Shown piece after piece: positions 18,299 to 27,701 of a stretch of DNA of 64,000 nucleotides (position 1 is its first letter; the number at the start of each line of letters is the position of its first letter). The notes below the pieces were generated by a model. That model did no database searches. It was not told the origin of the DNA and saw only the letters and a program-made list of their open reading frames with translations. The stretch lies in NCBI GenBank assembly GCA_902465495.1, contig CABQND010000002.1, positions 1-64,000 on the forward strand, written 5' to 3'. The position numbers and the translations under genes were made by a program. This DNA is from an uncultured Eubacteriales bacterium (GTDB lineage Bacteria > Bacillota > Clostridia > Christensenellales > Borkfalkiaceae).

Positions 18299-19993
18299 AT
18301 GAAAAAGATTTTAGTGTTGGTGCTTGCTCTTGCCTTCTGTTGCGGAGCTTTTGCCGGATGCGGCGGAGGCGGCGGGACAACGGAAGTTGTGGAAGGAGAC
18401 GGCGATCCGTTCGGGAAGTATGAGACGGCGACGCAGCTCAATCTGGTGACGACGTCGGACGTGACAGTCACGTCGCAGGTGTTGGCGAATTATCCGGACG
18501 AGTCGATGCAGAAGAACCGTTTTACCGAGCTGTACAAGAATGAGCTGAACGTTGACATCAATTACAGCTGGATTGCGCAGAGCACGGAAGATTACAACAC
18601 AAAGCTGGATATGGCGATGACGATCGGGAACCTGCCCGATGCGTTTATTGTCGACACGTCGGTGCTGTCCGATCTGGTCGAAGCGGGCCAGGTGCGCGAT
18701 TTGACGGAGGTCTGGGAAAAATATGCTTCGCCGCTTTTGAAAGAGATCACGGAAGCGGAAGGCGATTCGGTTTTCCGCGCGGCGACGTACGACGGAAAGC
18801 TGTACGGCATTCCGCAGATGTTTTCGAGCATTGACCGTGCGCAGATGGTATGGATCCGCATGGACTGGCTCAACAAGCTGAATTCCCTGCATCCGGAGCT
18901 GCAACTTCCCGTATCCCCGGTGACGATCGAGGACATGCAGCGCATTATCAGTGCGTTCAAGACATACAGCCAGGAGCTGAGCGGCAGGACTTCGGATAAA
19001 GCGTTCGGGTTGTCCATACAGGGCGATCTGTGGAACTCGATGGGCGGCATCACGCCGATGATGAACATGTACGGGGCATATCCGAACATTTGGTATGAAA
19101 AGAACGGAGAGCTTGTGTACGGGAGCATACAGCCGGAAGTGAAACAGCCGTTGTCGGTGCTTGCGGAGATGTATAAAAAGGGTGAGATCGCGCAGGATTT
19201 TGCGACAAAGTCGGTGACAGGCGTTGCGGACGACGTGACGCGCGGCATGGCGGGGGTCGTGTTCGGTGAGCAGTGGCTGTGCAGTTACCCGATCCAGCAG
19301 CTGTATGATGACGATCCGACGGCGGACTGGAAAGCGTTTCCGATTTTTATGGACGGCGACACACAGAATGCGGTGCAGGTGACGATGGGTACATACGGCT
19401 GGTGGGTGGTCAGCAGCGAATACGAGCATCCCGAAGCGGTGGTCAAGTGCATGAACACGTATGTGGAGCACATCTGGGGCTCGAAAGCGGATGTGGAAAA
19501 GTATTACATGCCTGCGGACACGGGCGCGGCGGTTTGGAAGCTTTCGCCTTTCCAGCCCGAGCCTCCGACCAAGAATTTGGATTGCTATCTGGCGATCAAA
19601 GATGCGCAGGAGAAAGAAGATTTCAGTGTTCTTACGGGCGAGGCGAAGACCATCTACAACAATATTCAAAGCTTTTTCAACGGGAACAACTCGCTTTGGA
19701 GCTGGAAGTGCGGATATTGGCCGGACGGGGACAAAGCGGTGTATCAAACCATGAACACGTATGTGGAGAACGACATGATCCTGTTCAATTCGTTTTCGGG
19801 TGCGCCCACGGACAGCATGCGCATGAACTCGCAGTTGGATCTGTTCAGTGCGAAGCAGAGCGAGATCTTTACGGCGATCATCAACGGTTCGAAGACGGTT
19901 GACGCAGGGTATAACGAGCTTGTCGCGTATTGGACGACCATGCACGGCGAGCAGATGACAGAGGAGGTCAATGCGTGGTACAGCGGAGCGTAG
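18299..19993 (+). CDS. Sugar ABC transporter substrate-binding lipoprotein, LplA type
   Basis: 564 residues, RBS GGAGGAAAG before ATG 18299. The signal peptide ends in a lipobox (FAGC) followed by a Gly-rich linker. The size, the NLPDAFIVDTS segment and the GWWVVSSEYEHPEAVVKCMN segment are typical of the YtcQ/LplA family of large extracellular binding proteins that capture oligosaccharides. It is followed by two permease genes of the matching LplB/YtcP type. No ATPase gene is present, so a shared MsmK-like ATPase elsewhere is expected. Confidence 0.92.
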   Translation: MKKILVLVLALAFCCGAFAGCGGGGGTTEVVEGDGDPFGKYETATQLNLVTTSDVTVTSQVLANYPDESMQKNRFTELYKNELNVDINYSWIAQSTEDYNTKLDMAMTIGNLPDAFIVDTSVLSDLVEAGQVRDLTEVWEKYASPLLKEITEAEGDSVFRAATYDGKLYGIPQMFSSIDRAQMVWIRMDWLNKLNSLHPELQLPVSPVTIEDMQRIISAFKTYSQELSGRTSDKAFGLSIQGDLWNSMGGITPMMNMYGAYPNIWYEKNGELVYGSIQPEVKQPLSVLAEMYKKGEIAQDFATKSVTGVADDVTRGMAGVVFGEQWLCSYPIQQLYDDDPTADWKAFPIFMDGDTQNAVQVTMGTYGWWVVSSEYEHPEAVVKCMNTYVEHIWGSKADVEKYYMPADTGAAVWKLSPFQPEPPTKNLDCYLAIKDAQEKEDFSVLTGEAKTIYNNIQSFFNGNNSLWSWKCGYWPDGDKAVYQTMNTYVENDMILFNSFSGAPTDSMRMNSQLDLFSAKQSEIFTAIINGSKTVDAGYNELVAYWTTMHGEQMTEEVNAWYSGA

Positions 19994-20949
19994 AGCTGAC
20001 GGCGGGAACGGGAAAGCGGTTGCACAGCAGATCGCAGGGTAGCGGAAAACAGCTTCGCAGGCGGAAGGCTCTCACCTTTCATGCGATGCTGTTCCCCGGC
20101 GTTGTCCTGACGTTTATATTCTGTTATATCCCGATGTTCGGACTGACGATGGCGTTCCAGAATTTTGTGCCGAGCAAGGGGTTGTTCGGGGCGCAGACGT
20201 GGGTCGGCTGGGGCAATCTTACGTTTTTGTTCAGCTTGCCGGAGATCGGCAGGATTTTCCGAAACACCATCATTCTCGCGGTGGCGAAAAATGTATGCGG
20301 AATAATTATACCCGTTGTAATTGCGATCATGATGAGCGAATTGCGGCATACGTTCGTGCGAAAAAGCGTACAGACGGTCGTGTATCTGCCGCATTTTCTC
20401 TCGTGGGTCATCATTGCGACGATGATGACGGACATGCTTTCGCCGGTGGACGGTGCGGTCAATCGACTTTTGGAGGCGTTTGGCATGGATCCCGTTTATT
20501 TTTTGGGCAATGAAAAGATCTTTCCTGTCACCATGGTCATTTCCGATCAGTGGAAGGAAGCGGGGTACGGCAGCATCATATATCTTGCGTCCATACTCGG
20601 CATCGATCTGAGTCTGTATGAAGCGGCGAAGATCGACGGCGCGAACAAATGGCAGCAGATCATTCACGTGACGCTGCCGGGGATGCGGAACATCATCATG
20701 CTGATGATCATGCTGGCGGTCGGAAATATTCTCAACGGCGGCTTTGATCAGATCTACAATCTGCTCAACAATCAGGTCAAGGAGACGGGGGAGATTCTGG
20801 ATACGTTTATTTATGAGCTTGCATTTGGCAGAACGCGGAATTATTCGCTGTCGGCGATGGCGGGGCTTTTCAAATCGGTGGTATCCTTTGTCCTGATTTC
20901 CACGGGATATTTCCTATCGTATAAGTTTGCGGACTATCAGCTGTTTTAG
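19975..20949 (+). CDS. Sugar ABC transporter permease, LplB type
   Basis: 324 residues with six predicted TM helices. GTG 19975 is chosen because GAGGAGG (19961-19967) lies 7 bases upstream and the longer frame from 19930 reads through the end of the previous gene; the genes then overlap by 19 bp. The EAA loop is LYEAAKIDGANKWQQIIHVTLPG split across positions 20612-20680, the site that contacts the ATPase. The first conserved segment FHAMLFPGVVLTFIFCYIPM is the start of helix 1 typical of LplB/YteP. Confidence 0.92.
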   Translation: MVQRSVELTAGTGKRLHSRSQGSGKQLRRRKALTFHAMLFPGVVLTFIFCYIPMFGLTMAFQNFVPSKGLFGAQTWVGWGNLTFLFSLPEIGRIFRNTIILAVAKNVCGIIIPVVIAIMMSELRHTFVRKSVQTVVYLPHFLSWVIIATMMTDMLSPVDGAVNRLLEAFGMDPVYFLGNEKIFPVTMVISDQWKEAGYGSIIYLASILGIDLSLYEAAKIDGANKWQQIIHVTLPGMRNIIMLMIMLAVGNILNGGFDQIYNLLNNQVKETGEILDTFIYELAFGRTRNYSLSAMAGLFKSVVSFVLISTGYFLSYKFADYQLF

Positions 20950-20957
20950 GAGAAGGT

Positions 20958-21848
20958 ATGGAAAGGGTCAAAAATCGTAGGAGGAGGTATTCGGTCGGGT
21001 ATTGGATCAACATGGCGCTGTTGATTTTGATGGCGCTCGCCTGTCTTCTTCCTCTTCTCAATATGCTCGCGACGTCGCTGAGCGACCGCACGAGCGTGAA
21101 TGCGGGGAAAGTGCTTCTCATTCCGCACGGATTTACCTTCGACGCCTATAAATACGTTCTGGAAAAGCAGGAGATGTGGCGGGCGATGCTCGTGACGGTC
21201 GAACGCGTGTTGCTCGGGGTGACGATCAACGTCGTGCTGTGCGTGCTGTGCGCCTATCCTCTGAGCAAATCGGTGCGGGAGTTTCGCATGCGGACGGTGT
21301 ATGCTTGGTTTTTCTTTTTCACCATCCTGTTCAGCGGCGGCACTGTTCCCTGGTTTTTCCTGATCAGTTCGCTCGGGATGCTGGATACCATCTGGGCGTT
21401 GGTCATACCCGGTGCGGTGCCGGTATTCAGCGTAGTGTTGCTCATCAATTTTTTCAGACAGCTGCCCAAAGAGCTTTCGGAGGCGGCGGAGATCGACGGG
21501 GCGAACGAGTGGGTGATCATGCTCAGGATCTGTGTTCCCGTATCCCTTCCGGCGATCGCGACGATCACGCTGTTTGCGTTTGTCTATCACTGGAACAGTT
21601 GGTTTGACGGGATGCTGTTGATGAATCAGCCCGAGAACATGCCTTTGCAGACATATATTCAGGCGATCCTGTTGCAGAGCAACTCGGATTTTTACAAATA
21701 TCAGGGCGTGGCGGGCTACGGAGCGATGAACGAAAAGACGTTCAAGGCGGCACAGGTGATCGTAAGTATAATACCGGTGCTGGTGGTGTATCCGTTCGTG
21801 CAGAAGTTTTTCACGCAGGGCATCGTTATGGGCTCGGTGAAAGAATGA
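20958..21848 (+). CDS. Sugar ABC transporter permease, LplC/YtcP type
   Basis: 296 residues, six predicted TM helices. The EAA motif reads LSEAAEIDGANEWVIML, and the C-terminus ends GIVMGSVKE, which is the usual end of this permease family. It pairs with the preceding permease and lies 8 bases downstream of it. RBS AGGAGAAGG precedes ATG 20958. Confidence 0.93.
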   Translation: MERVKNRRRRYSVGYWINMALLILMALACLLPLLNMLATSLSDRTSVNAGKVLLIPHGFTFDAYKYVLEKQEMWRAMLVTVERVLLGVTINVVLCVLCAYPLSKSVREFRMRTVYAWFFFFTILFSGGTVPWFFLISSLGMLDTIWALVIPGAVPVFSVVLLINFFRQLPKELSEAAEIDGANEWVIMLRICVPVSLPAIATITLFAFVYHWNSWFDGMLLMNQPENMPLQTYIQAILLQSNSDFYKYQGVAGYGAMNEKTFKAAQVIVSIIPVLVVYPFVQKFFTQGIVMGSVKE

Positions 21849-21883
21849 TTTTCGGCATAGTTAAAAATGATAAGGAGAAGATC

Positions 21884-23197
21884 ATGAAAAGAGGAAAGCA
21901 AAAAAGGTGGCTGCGAATACTGAGCTGTCTGGCGCTGTGTGTACTTTGCGCGGCATTGCTGTGTTTTGCGGGCTGTCAGCCTGCGCAGGAGTCGGGCGGT
22001 GACGGCACGGGCGGCAACACGGAACCGCCTTCGGAAGAGGAAGAAACGCTCCCTGCATCGGGCGGGTATGTCAATATCCGCGATTATGGTGCAGACGGCA
22101 CGACGCGTGCCGATTGCTACGCGGCGTTCGTGCAGGCGGCGCTGACAGGGAAATCCATCTATGTGCCCGCAGGCACGTATTATGTGTCGGGACCGATTCA
22201 GCTCCGCAACCAGAATTTGTACGGCGACGGTATGTTTCAAAGTTTCATCGTGAGCACGGCGTCCGATTCCTCCGTTCCTATACTGTATCTGGGACGGTCC
22301 TGCGGGGTGGAGGACATCAACCTGTCTTTTGACGAATCGCTGATCACGGGCAACGAAACGTCGGGCGAGCGTCCCGGCATCATCACGGGGGACAACTATA
22401 ATCCCGGGTGGCCGTTGCAGCGCGGTTCGCAGATCAACCGCGTACACATCGCCAACACGGGCACGGCGATCTATTCTCCGATGAAGGGAGTGGAAGAAAG
22501 TACGTCTTTTTCGGTCGCGTACACCAATCTTGAAATACAGGATTTTTCCTTCCGCGGCATCGATTTTGTATCAAAAACGCGCACGGGCAACGTGTTCAGC
22601 AACATTTACATGAAATCCAAGCACACGGTGGACAGCCTGTTCAACATGGCCGGGGAAGAGAGCGAAACGACGATCATTCAGCTCAACCTTGAACACACGA
22701 AGGTGCGCAGGGCGGCGCTCTCTCTGGACGGATGCCGTGCGCTGGCGCTTTCGACGCTGCACATTGAGGGTATCGAGCTTGTCGAAGATGATTCCTGCTA
22801 TATTTATTTGGAAAATTCTTCGGGACGGATGGATGCGGTATCTGTTTACTACACGGCGGTGGATGCTGCGGATTGCAGCCTGATCAAGATCGGCGACGCG
22901 GTGTATGACATCAATGAATCATGGCAGAGCAGTCCGCCTGCTACGTTGTCCAAGATCAATATAGGTACGTTGCATCTGAAGGGGATCCACGACCCGAACA
23001 CGGGGCTTCACGGGACGCGCCCGCAACCCGGGTTGAACAATCTTGACAATTTCCTGTTTGTCAAGAGGGAAAGCAACGCTTTGGGAAGTTACAGAGTGAA
23101 GATCGAAAATTATGTATATTATACGTTCCAAAGCGATGCGGCGAAGTATGTTGCATTTGCGACGGGCGGCGAAGTGGATGTTGTATTTGAAGACTGA
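21884..23197 (+). CDS. Beta-helix (pectate-lyase superfamily) lipoprotein
   Basis: 437 residues. ATG 21884 follows AAGGAG (21872-21877); the in-frame ATG at 21845 has no RBS and overlaps the permease stop. The lipobox is FAGC. After a Gly/Glu-rich linker, VNIRDYGADGTTRADCYAAF and KSIYVPAGTYYVSGPIQL are the N-terminal signature of Pectate_lyase_3/GH28-like right-handed beta-helices. The rest keeps repeating beta-coil pattern. No catalytic Asp pair typical of GH28 could be assigned, so it may be a lyase, a glycosidase of another family or a binding protein. The substrate may be the one imported by the ABC system just upstream. Confidence 0.75.
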   Translation: MKRGKQKRWLRILSCLALCVLCAALLCFAGCQPAQESGGDGTGGNTEPPSEEEETLPASGGYVNIRDYGADGTTRADCYAAFVQAALTGKSIYVPAGTYYVSGPIQLRNQNLYGDGMFQSFIVSTASDSSVPILYLGRSCGVEDINLSFDESLITGNETSGERPGIITGDNYNPGWPLQRGSQINRVHIANTGTAIYSPMKGVEESTSFSVAYTNLEIQDFSFRGIDFVSKTRTGNVFSNIYMKSKHTVDSLFNMAGEESETTIIQLNLEHTKVRRAALSLDGCRALALSTLHIEGIELVEDDSCYIYLENSSGRMDAVSVYYTAVDAADCSLIKIGDAVYDINESWQSSPPATLSKINIGTLHLKGIHDPNTGLHGTRPQPGLNNLDNFLFVKRESNALGSYRVKIENYVYYTFQSDAAKYVAFATGGEVDVVFED

Positions 23198-23237
23198 AAT
23201 TGACCGCGAAAGCGGCGGGAAAAATAAGGAGGAAAGT

Positions 23238-25664
23238 ATGAAAAAAAGCAGATGGATGTTGGTGCTGTTGCTCTCGCTCGTGTTTGCATTGTGCGTGGGA
23301 ACGGCGACGGTCGCTATGGCGGCTCCGGTGAGCGAAGATCCGACCGATTTTACGATCAGCTACGCGCAGGCGGAAGAGGGCGGCGATTTTTTCCAGCGTT
23401 TGCCGACGGGAGGACAGGAGCAGGAGAACGCAGGAACGGATACGTTTGATAGCAAGGCGGGCACATATGCGGTGTCCAAGCGCGGCGAGCTCAAATTCGG
23501 GAATGTAGCGGGGATGTACAAGGATTTTGTTTTGGAAATGACGATCGATCCCGGTATGGTGAGCGAATGGAGCCAGCTCCGTATTTGGTTCCGCGTCTAT
23601 GATCATTATAGCTGGGCGGGAAATTGTTTGAGTTTCAGCCGTACGGCGGACGGCGTGACGAGTGTGCAGTTTATGACGTCGGGACAAGACGGGTCGATTA
23701 ACTATAAGTCGATCAGTGATCCGTATAACTATACGCAGGAAGGTGCGCTTCAGCTTCGTTTGGTATCGAAAGATGCGCAGGCGGCGCTGTTTATCGGCGG
23801 GAAGAAAGTGCTCGCGACCGATCAGATCGCAATAGGGGATATCGGCTATTTTGATATCGAATCCTGGGAGGCTGCGGCGGTTCTCTCTTTCCCGATCAAA
23901 TGCACGGTCGGCGCGACGGCGGAAGATTTCCTGGAAGAAGGAACGGAGCCGGGCGGTGAAACGGGAGATAAGATTGTCTTGGAAGAGGGGCATTACCTCG
24001 CCGATTTTGAAAATTTCCAAATCAATGCGGTGGACGGAACGGCGGAGGCGGAAAACACGATCATCGATTTTAACGGAACGAGTGAAATTTCGGTGGATGT
24101 GACGACGAGCAAGCCGATCTTTTCGCAGAGCAGCAATGACGGGGAGAAAGTGATCTACTTCGGATCCGATTTCAGCGCGGCACCCGGCAGTGCCGCGACA
24201 TGGGGAGATTTCACTCTGACGACGACGTTGCGCGCGAACTACATGAGCAACGATTGGTCATGGTCGAAGCTCATGTTCCGCGGGCAGGACAACCGTTCGT
24301 CGGCGACGCAGATCACGGCGAATGCGACCCAGCGCAACTGTTATAAATTCAATTTCAAGCACAATACGGTCTGGCTGACCAAAGACGTTGAGGGCAAGGA
24401 AACGACGATTGCCGCGGCGAATGTGCCGTTCTTGAAATCGCAGTTCTTTGAAGTGAAAATCGTGGCGGAAGGGTCGTACATAGCCTGCTTTATTGACGGC
24501 GAAAAGATCATGGAAGTGAATGACAACTCTTTCGCTTCGGGCATTTTCGGGGTATGCACGTGGCAGACGGCATACGATGTGCGCGCCATCGAGATCACGG
24601 AAGGGGTCTCGGCGGAGGACAAGAACGCGGCACTTGTAAAGAAGTGTGCGGATCTTGATATTGCGGGCGCGGGGGCGAATTTCCTCGATGACTGGTACAT
24701 GACCTCGGATACGGGAGCTGCGGAGATACTGCGCCTCGTGACCGTGGACGGTGTGCGCCGCCTGCGCAGTGACGTGTCTTCGGGGCTCACGACGGCGCTG
24801 TTCGGCGATGCGAATTTGCAGGATATGTGGATGACTGTGAAATTCAGCATTTCGGATGCGGAAAACAGCGGCTGGATCTATCGTCTGCTGTTCCGAAGCA
24901 ACGGTTGGGCGACCAATTCGTATTATGTGGAAGTGACGGCGGGCGGGCTTTCGCTTGTGCGCAGCGACGACGACGTGCTTACGCCGCTCGGCGCATACAG
25001 CAAGGCGATCGCGGGCGATACCGAATATAAGGTGGACGTGACCGCGAAACAGGGTACGATCAAGGTGTATCTGAACGACGTGCTTATCATCGATGCGATC
25101 GACAGCGGGTTCGGCAACAATGACTTCGGCAAAAACATGATGGGACCTGCGGGCATCACGGCATGGAATACGGGATACGAAGTCATGCAGCTCGGTTATG
25201 TCGCGTTTACGGGCGACGAGTATACGGGCAGCGGTCAGTCGGACATCGACGTGACGGATCCGACGCTGACGATCACGACGGCGGATACGGCGTATGTGGG
25301 GGATTCGGTTTCGGTGACGTATGAAGTTTCGGACGATAAGACGCCTGCGGCGGAAATTTCCGTGAGCATAGCGGTGGAAAAAGACGGACAATCGGTACGG
25401 GTGATCGCAGGGAAATTCAAGGCAAGCGAAACGGGCGAATATCTGATCACGGTGATCGCGACGGATGCGGCGGGCAATGCGGTGTCGGCGAAAAAGACGA
25501 TCACGGTCACGGAAAAACCCGCGGGAACGGACGACGGTTCGACGGATGATGGCGCGGAGGGAGGTTGCTCTTCGGCTGTCGGATCAGGTGTCGGAATCGC
25601 GGCGGCGGCGCTTTTGCTTTGCGTTTCGGCTGTCGTGATCTGCACGGCGCGCAAAAAGCAATAA
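23238..25664 (+). CDS. Membrane-anchored surface protein with LamG/DUF1080-like domains
   Basis: 808 residues, ATG 23238 after AAGGAGG. A signal peptide ends near AMAAP. Three laminin-G-like/DUF1080-like modules follow (about residues 60-225, 240-470, 485-680), each with the pattern FVLEMTI or FTLTTTL, LFIGGKK or CFIDGEK or VYLNDV and an AWNTGYEV/TWQTAYDV end. An Ig/cadherin-like module (TLTITTADTAYVGDSVSVTY) comes next. The C-terminus has a GGCSS motif, a TM helix and ARKKQ. It is probably a glycan-binding surface protein of the upstream importer operon; no enzyme signature was seen. Confidence 0.7.
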   Translation: MKKSRWMLVLLLSLVFALCVGTATVAMAAPVSEDPTDFTISYAQAEEGGDFFQRLPTGGQEQENAGTDTFDSKAGTYAVSKRGELKFGNVAGMYKDFVLEMTIDPGMVSEWSQLRIWFRVYDHYSWAGNCLSFSRTADGVTSVQFMTSGQDGSINYKSISDPYNYTQEGALQLRLVSKDAQAALFIGGKKVLATDQIAIGDIGYFDIESWEAAAVLSFPIKCTVGATAEDFLEEGTEPGGETGDKIVLEEGHYLADFENFQINAVDGTAEAENTIIDFNGTSEISVDVTTSKPIFSQSSNDGEKVIYFGSDFSAAPGSAATWGDFTLTTTLRANYMSNDWSWSKLMFRGQDNRSSATQITANATQRNCYKFNFKHNTVWLTKDVEGKETTIAAANVPFLKSQFFEVKIVAEGSYIACFIDGEKIMEVNDNSFASGIFGVCTWQTAYDVRAIEITEGVSAEDKNAALVKKCADLDIAGAGANFLDDWYMTSDTGAAEILRLVTVDGVRRLRSDVSSGLTTALFGDANLQDMWMTVKFSISDAENSGWIYRLLFRSNGWATNSYYVEVTAGGLSLVRSDDDVLTPLGAYSKAIAGDTEYKVDVTAKQGTIKVYLNDVLIIDAIDSGFGNNDFGKNMMGPAGITAWNTGYEVMQLGYVAFTGDEYTGSGQSDIDVTDPTLTITTADTAYVGDSVSVTYEVSDDKTPAAEISVSIAVEKDGQSVRVIAGKFKASETGEYLITVIATDAAGNAVSAKKTITVTEKPAGTDDGSTDDGAEGGCSSAVGSGVGIAAAALLLCVSAVVICTARKKQ

Positions 25665-25699
25665 GGCTTGAACGAAACGGTGACGGAACAATCCGAACG

Positions 25700-25735
25700 T
25701 TTAAAAGGGGATGCGTGTGCGCATCCCCTTTTAAA
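25700..25735. terminator. Palindromic terminator
   Basis: Sixteen-base arms with a TGTG loop; the outer TTTAAAAG/CTTTTAAA is included in the pairing. It ends the importer operon. Confidence 0.85.
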
Positions 25736-25783
25736 GATTTGAAAAAATTGCGTGAAATTGCGCACAGGCGCAAAATTTTATGG

Positions 25784-25789
25784 TATAAT
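25784..25789 (+). promoter_or_regulatory. -10 box immediately before a start codon
   Basis: TGGTATAAT, an extended -10, lies six bases before ATG 25796. A transcription start seven bases downstream would fall at the start codon, giving a leaderless mRNA. No clear -35 was seen. Confidence 0.5.
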
Positions 25790-25795
25790 TTGCGC

Positions 25796-26884
25796 ATGAA
25801 AAATCTGATGGTAAAGCGTCGGTTTACGCGGATGCAGTCTGTGGCAACGCTTGCGCTTGCAACGTCCGTCTTGTTTTTGCTTGCCGACATTCCCTTTTTA
25901 AGTGAATATTTGTTTGCGCGGGGTATCACGCGATGGCTGAGCGGTCTGATCGGACTGATCGCAAACGCCGTTCCGTTTTCGCTGTACGAGATCGCGGCGA
26001 TCCTGCTCATCGTCGGCGCTGTTTTACTTATTACAGAGCTGATCGTGCTTCTGCGCCGCAAGCAGTTTGCGCGGATACGGAAGATTCTGTATCGCCTTCT
26101 TTTGATTGCGTTGGGCGTGCTTTTCGCATTCGGCGTATTGTATGCGCCGCTGTACAACCGAAGTTCTGTATTCGAGGCGCTCGGATTGTCGCCTGTAAAA
26201 GTCACGCAAGAGAATGTATATGCTGCCGCAGAATATTATATCGATGCGTTGAACGGGCTGAGCGCGCGCATGGAAAGGGATGAGGACGGAAATGTTTTAC
26301 CGGAGGTTTCCTTTTCGGAACTTGCCGATATACTCAATGGCGAATATGCCGCGCAGGGCAGCGGATATTTTTCTCCGTACTATGTGCGCCCGAAGAAGGT
26401 AGCGCTGTCGGAGCTGATGAGTTATTTGGGCATTACGGGCATATACATTCCGTTTTTTGCGGAAGCGAACGTGAATATCTGTATTCCGACGTATGTTTTG
26501 GGAACGACGATGGCGCACGAAATGGCGCATGCCAAAGGTGTTTCGCAGGAGAGCGAAGCGAATATGACGGCCTATGTGCTTTGTATTCGTGCAGAAAATG
26601 ATTTTCTTAATTATAGCGGGCTGATGAGCGCTGTTTCCGTTCTTTTGAATGCTTTGCCCGAAGAAGAGTATACTGTTTTACGAGGTAAACTGGATGACGC
26701 TGTCTTGCAGGAATATCGCAACGCGAGTGCGCATTATGCAAAGTTTGAAGGCGCGATCCAGGAAATTTCCGAATTTTTCAATGATCTGTTTTTGAAATCG
26801 AATGGCGTTTCGTCGGGGATTCGCAGTTACGGTCAGACGACGCAGTGCCTTGTTTCCCTGTATTTGCAGTTGACGGAAAAGTAG
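25796..26884 (+). CDS. DUF3810-type membrane protein with zinc-protease motif
   Basis: 362 residues. Three TM helices in the first 110 residues (about 15-35, 60-80, 100-118) precede a soluble domain with AHEMAHAKGVSQESEAN, that is HExxH plus a downstream Glu as in gluzincins. The overall build matches DUF3810, whose members look like membrane-bound metallopeptidases of unknown substrate. The start is uncertain: ATG 25796, 25808 and 25832 are all in frame and none has a Shine-Dalgarno site; 25796 is kept because the -10 box adjoins it. The frame continues upstream to 25565 but that part overlaps the preceding gene and terminator. Confidence 0.85.
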   Translation: MKNLMVKRRFTRMQSVATLALATSVLFLLADIPFLSEYLFARGITRWLSGLIGLIANAVPFSLYEIAAILLIVGAVLLITELIVLLRRKQFARIRKILYRLLLIALGVLFAFGVLYAPLYNRSSVFEALGLSPVKVTQENVYAAAEYYIDALNGLSARMERDEDGNVLPEVSFSELADILNGEYAAQGSGYFSPYYVRPKKVALSELMSYLGITGIYIPFFAEANVNICIPTYVLGTTMAHEMAHAKGVSQESEANMTAYVLCIRAENDFLNYSGLMSAVSVLLNALPEEEYTVLRGKLDDAVLQEYRNASAHYAKFEGAIQEISEFFNDLFLKSNGVSSGIRSYGQTTQCLVSLYLQLTEK

Positions 26885-26903
26885 CGAATTTGCCATAGTT
26901 TCT

Positions 26904-26949
26904 ATAAAAAATACCCGCCGCACAGATAAGTGCGGCGGGTATTTTTTAT
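26904..26949. terminator. Bidirectional palindromic terminator
   Basis: Twenty-base perfect arms around AGATAA, with A6 on one side and T6 on the other. It lies between convergent genes (DUF3810 and ktrA). Confidence 0.92.
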
Positions 26950-26954
26950 TATTA

Positions 26955-27599
26955 TCAATGAATGATTTTATCAATATCTGTTCTGCGGCACATAACGATG
27001 AGTCGTTCCGAAGAATTGAACTCATAGTCGGCGGAGGGAAGGGGCGTAAGGTTTCCGCCTCGTTTAACTGCCAGTATATTGAGATTATACTTTGCGCGCA
27101 CACCCTTGTCGCGAATGGTTTTTCCTTCCCACGACGGCGGGGTGGGTATTTCATAGATCGCGTATTCGGGGGTGAGCTGGATGTAGTCAAAAATGTTGTT
27201 CGCACTGTATTTTACGGCGAGTCGTTCCGCCATTTCTTTTTCGGCGTACACGACGTCGTCTGCGCCGTTGCGAAGCAGAAATTTTGCCTGAATTTCGGTG
27301 GACGCGCGAGACAGCACAAATTTGGCGCCCGCCTCTTTCAAAAGGGAAGTGGTTTCCAGGGATGATTGAAAGTTTTCTCCGACGGACACGACACAAAGGT
27401 CAAAGTTATCCACTCCCAATGAATCCAGAACGGCGGGTTTGGTTGCGTCGCCGATCTGCGCGCTCGTTACAAACGGAAGCATTTCATTGACTTTTTCTTC
27501 ACTCGTGTCGAGCACCATGACGTGGTTTCCGAGTTCGGTGAATTTTTTTGCCATGTACGACCCGAACCTTCCGAGTCCGATGACTAAAATAGATTTCAT
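26955..27599 (-). CDS. ktrA: Potassium uptake regulatory subunit KtrA (RCK protein)
   Basis: 214 residues. The N-terminal Rossmann fold has ILVIGLGRFGSYMAKK (GxGxxG) and an acidic residue after strand 2 (VLDTSEE), so it binds NAD(H) or ATP/ADP. The C-terminal RCK_C domain (about 135-214) would bind c-di-AMP in this family. An octameric ring of KtrA gates the KtrB channel-like transporter, encoded just upstream on the same strand. RBS TGAGGAG precedes the start. ktrC is an alternative name for the same family. Confidence 0.9.
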   Translation of the reverse strand: MKSILVIGLGRFGSYMAKKFTELGNHVMVLDTSEEKVNEMLPFVTSAQIGDATKPAVLDSLGVDNFDLCVVSVGENFQSSLETTSLLKEAGAKFVLSRASTEIQAKFLLRNGADDVVYAEKEMAERLAVKYSANNIFDYIQLTPEYAIYEIPTPPSWEGKTIRDKGVRAKYNLNILAVKRGGNLTPLPSADYEFNSSERLIVMCRRTDIDKIIH

Positions 27600-27701
27600 A
27601 TTGTCTCCTCAAAATTTATCTGCCGCGGTGTCTGCCGCGCACATTTCAAAACGGCGTTTTACCGTTAAAATTCGATGGCGTACACAAAATCAAATAAACG
27701 C

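Noticed and set aside
18311..19945. 544-codon antisense frame over the binding-protein gene
   Set aside because: Arg/His-rich low-complexity translation typical of the complement of a GC-third-position-biased gene; no start signals.
19744..20667. 307-codon antisense frame over the first permease
   Set aside because: No family similarity and no RBS; the permease reading has all expected motifs.
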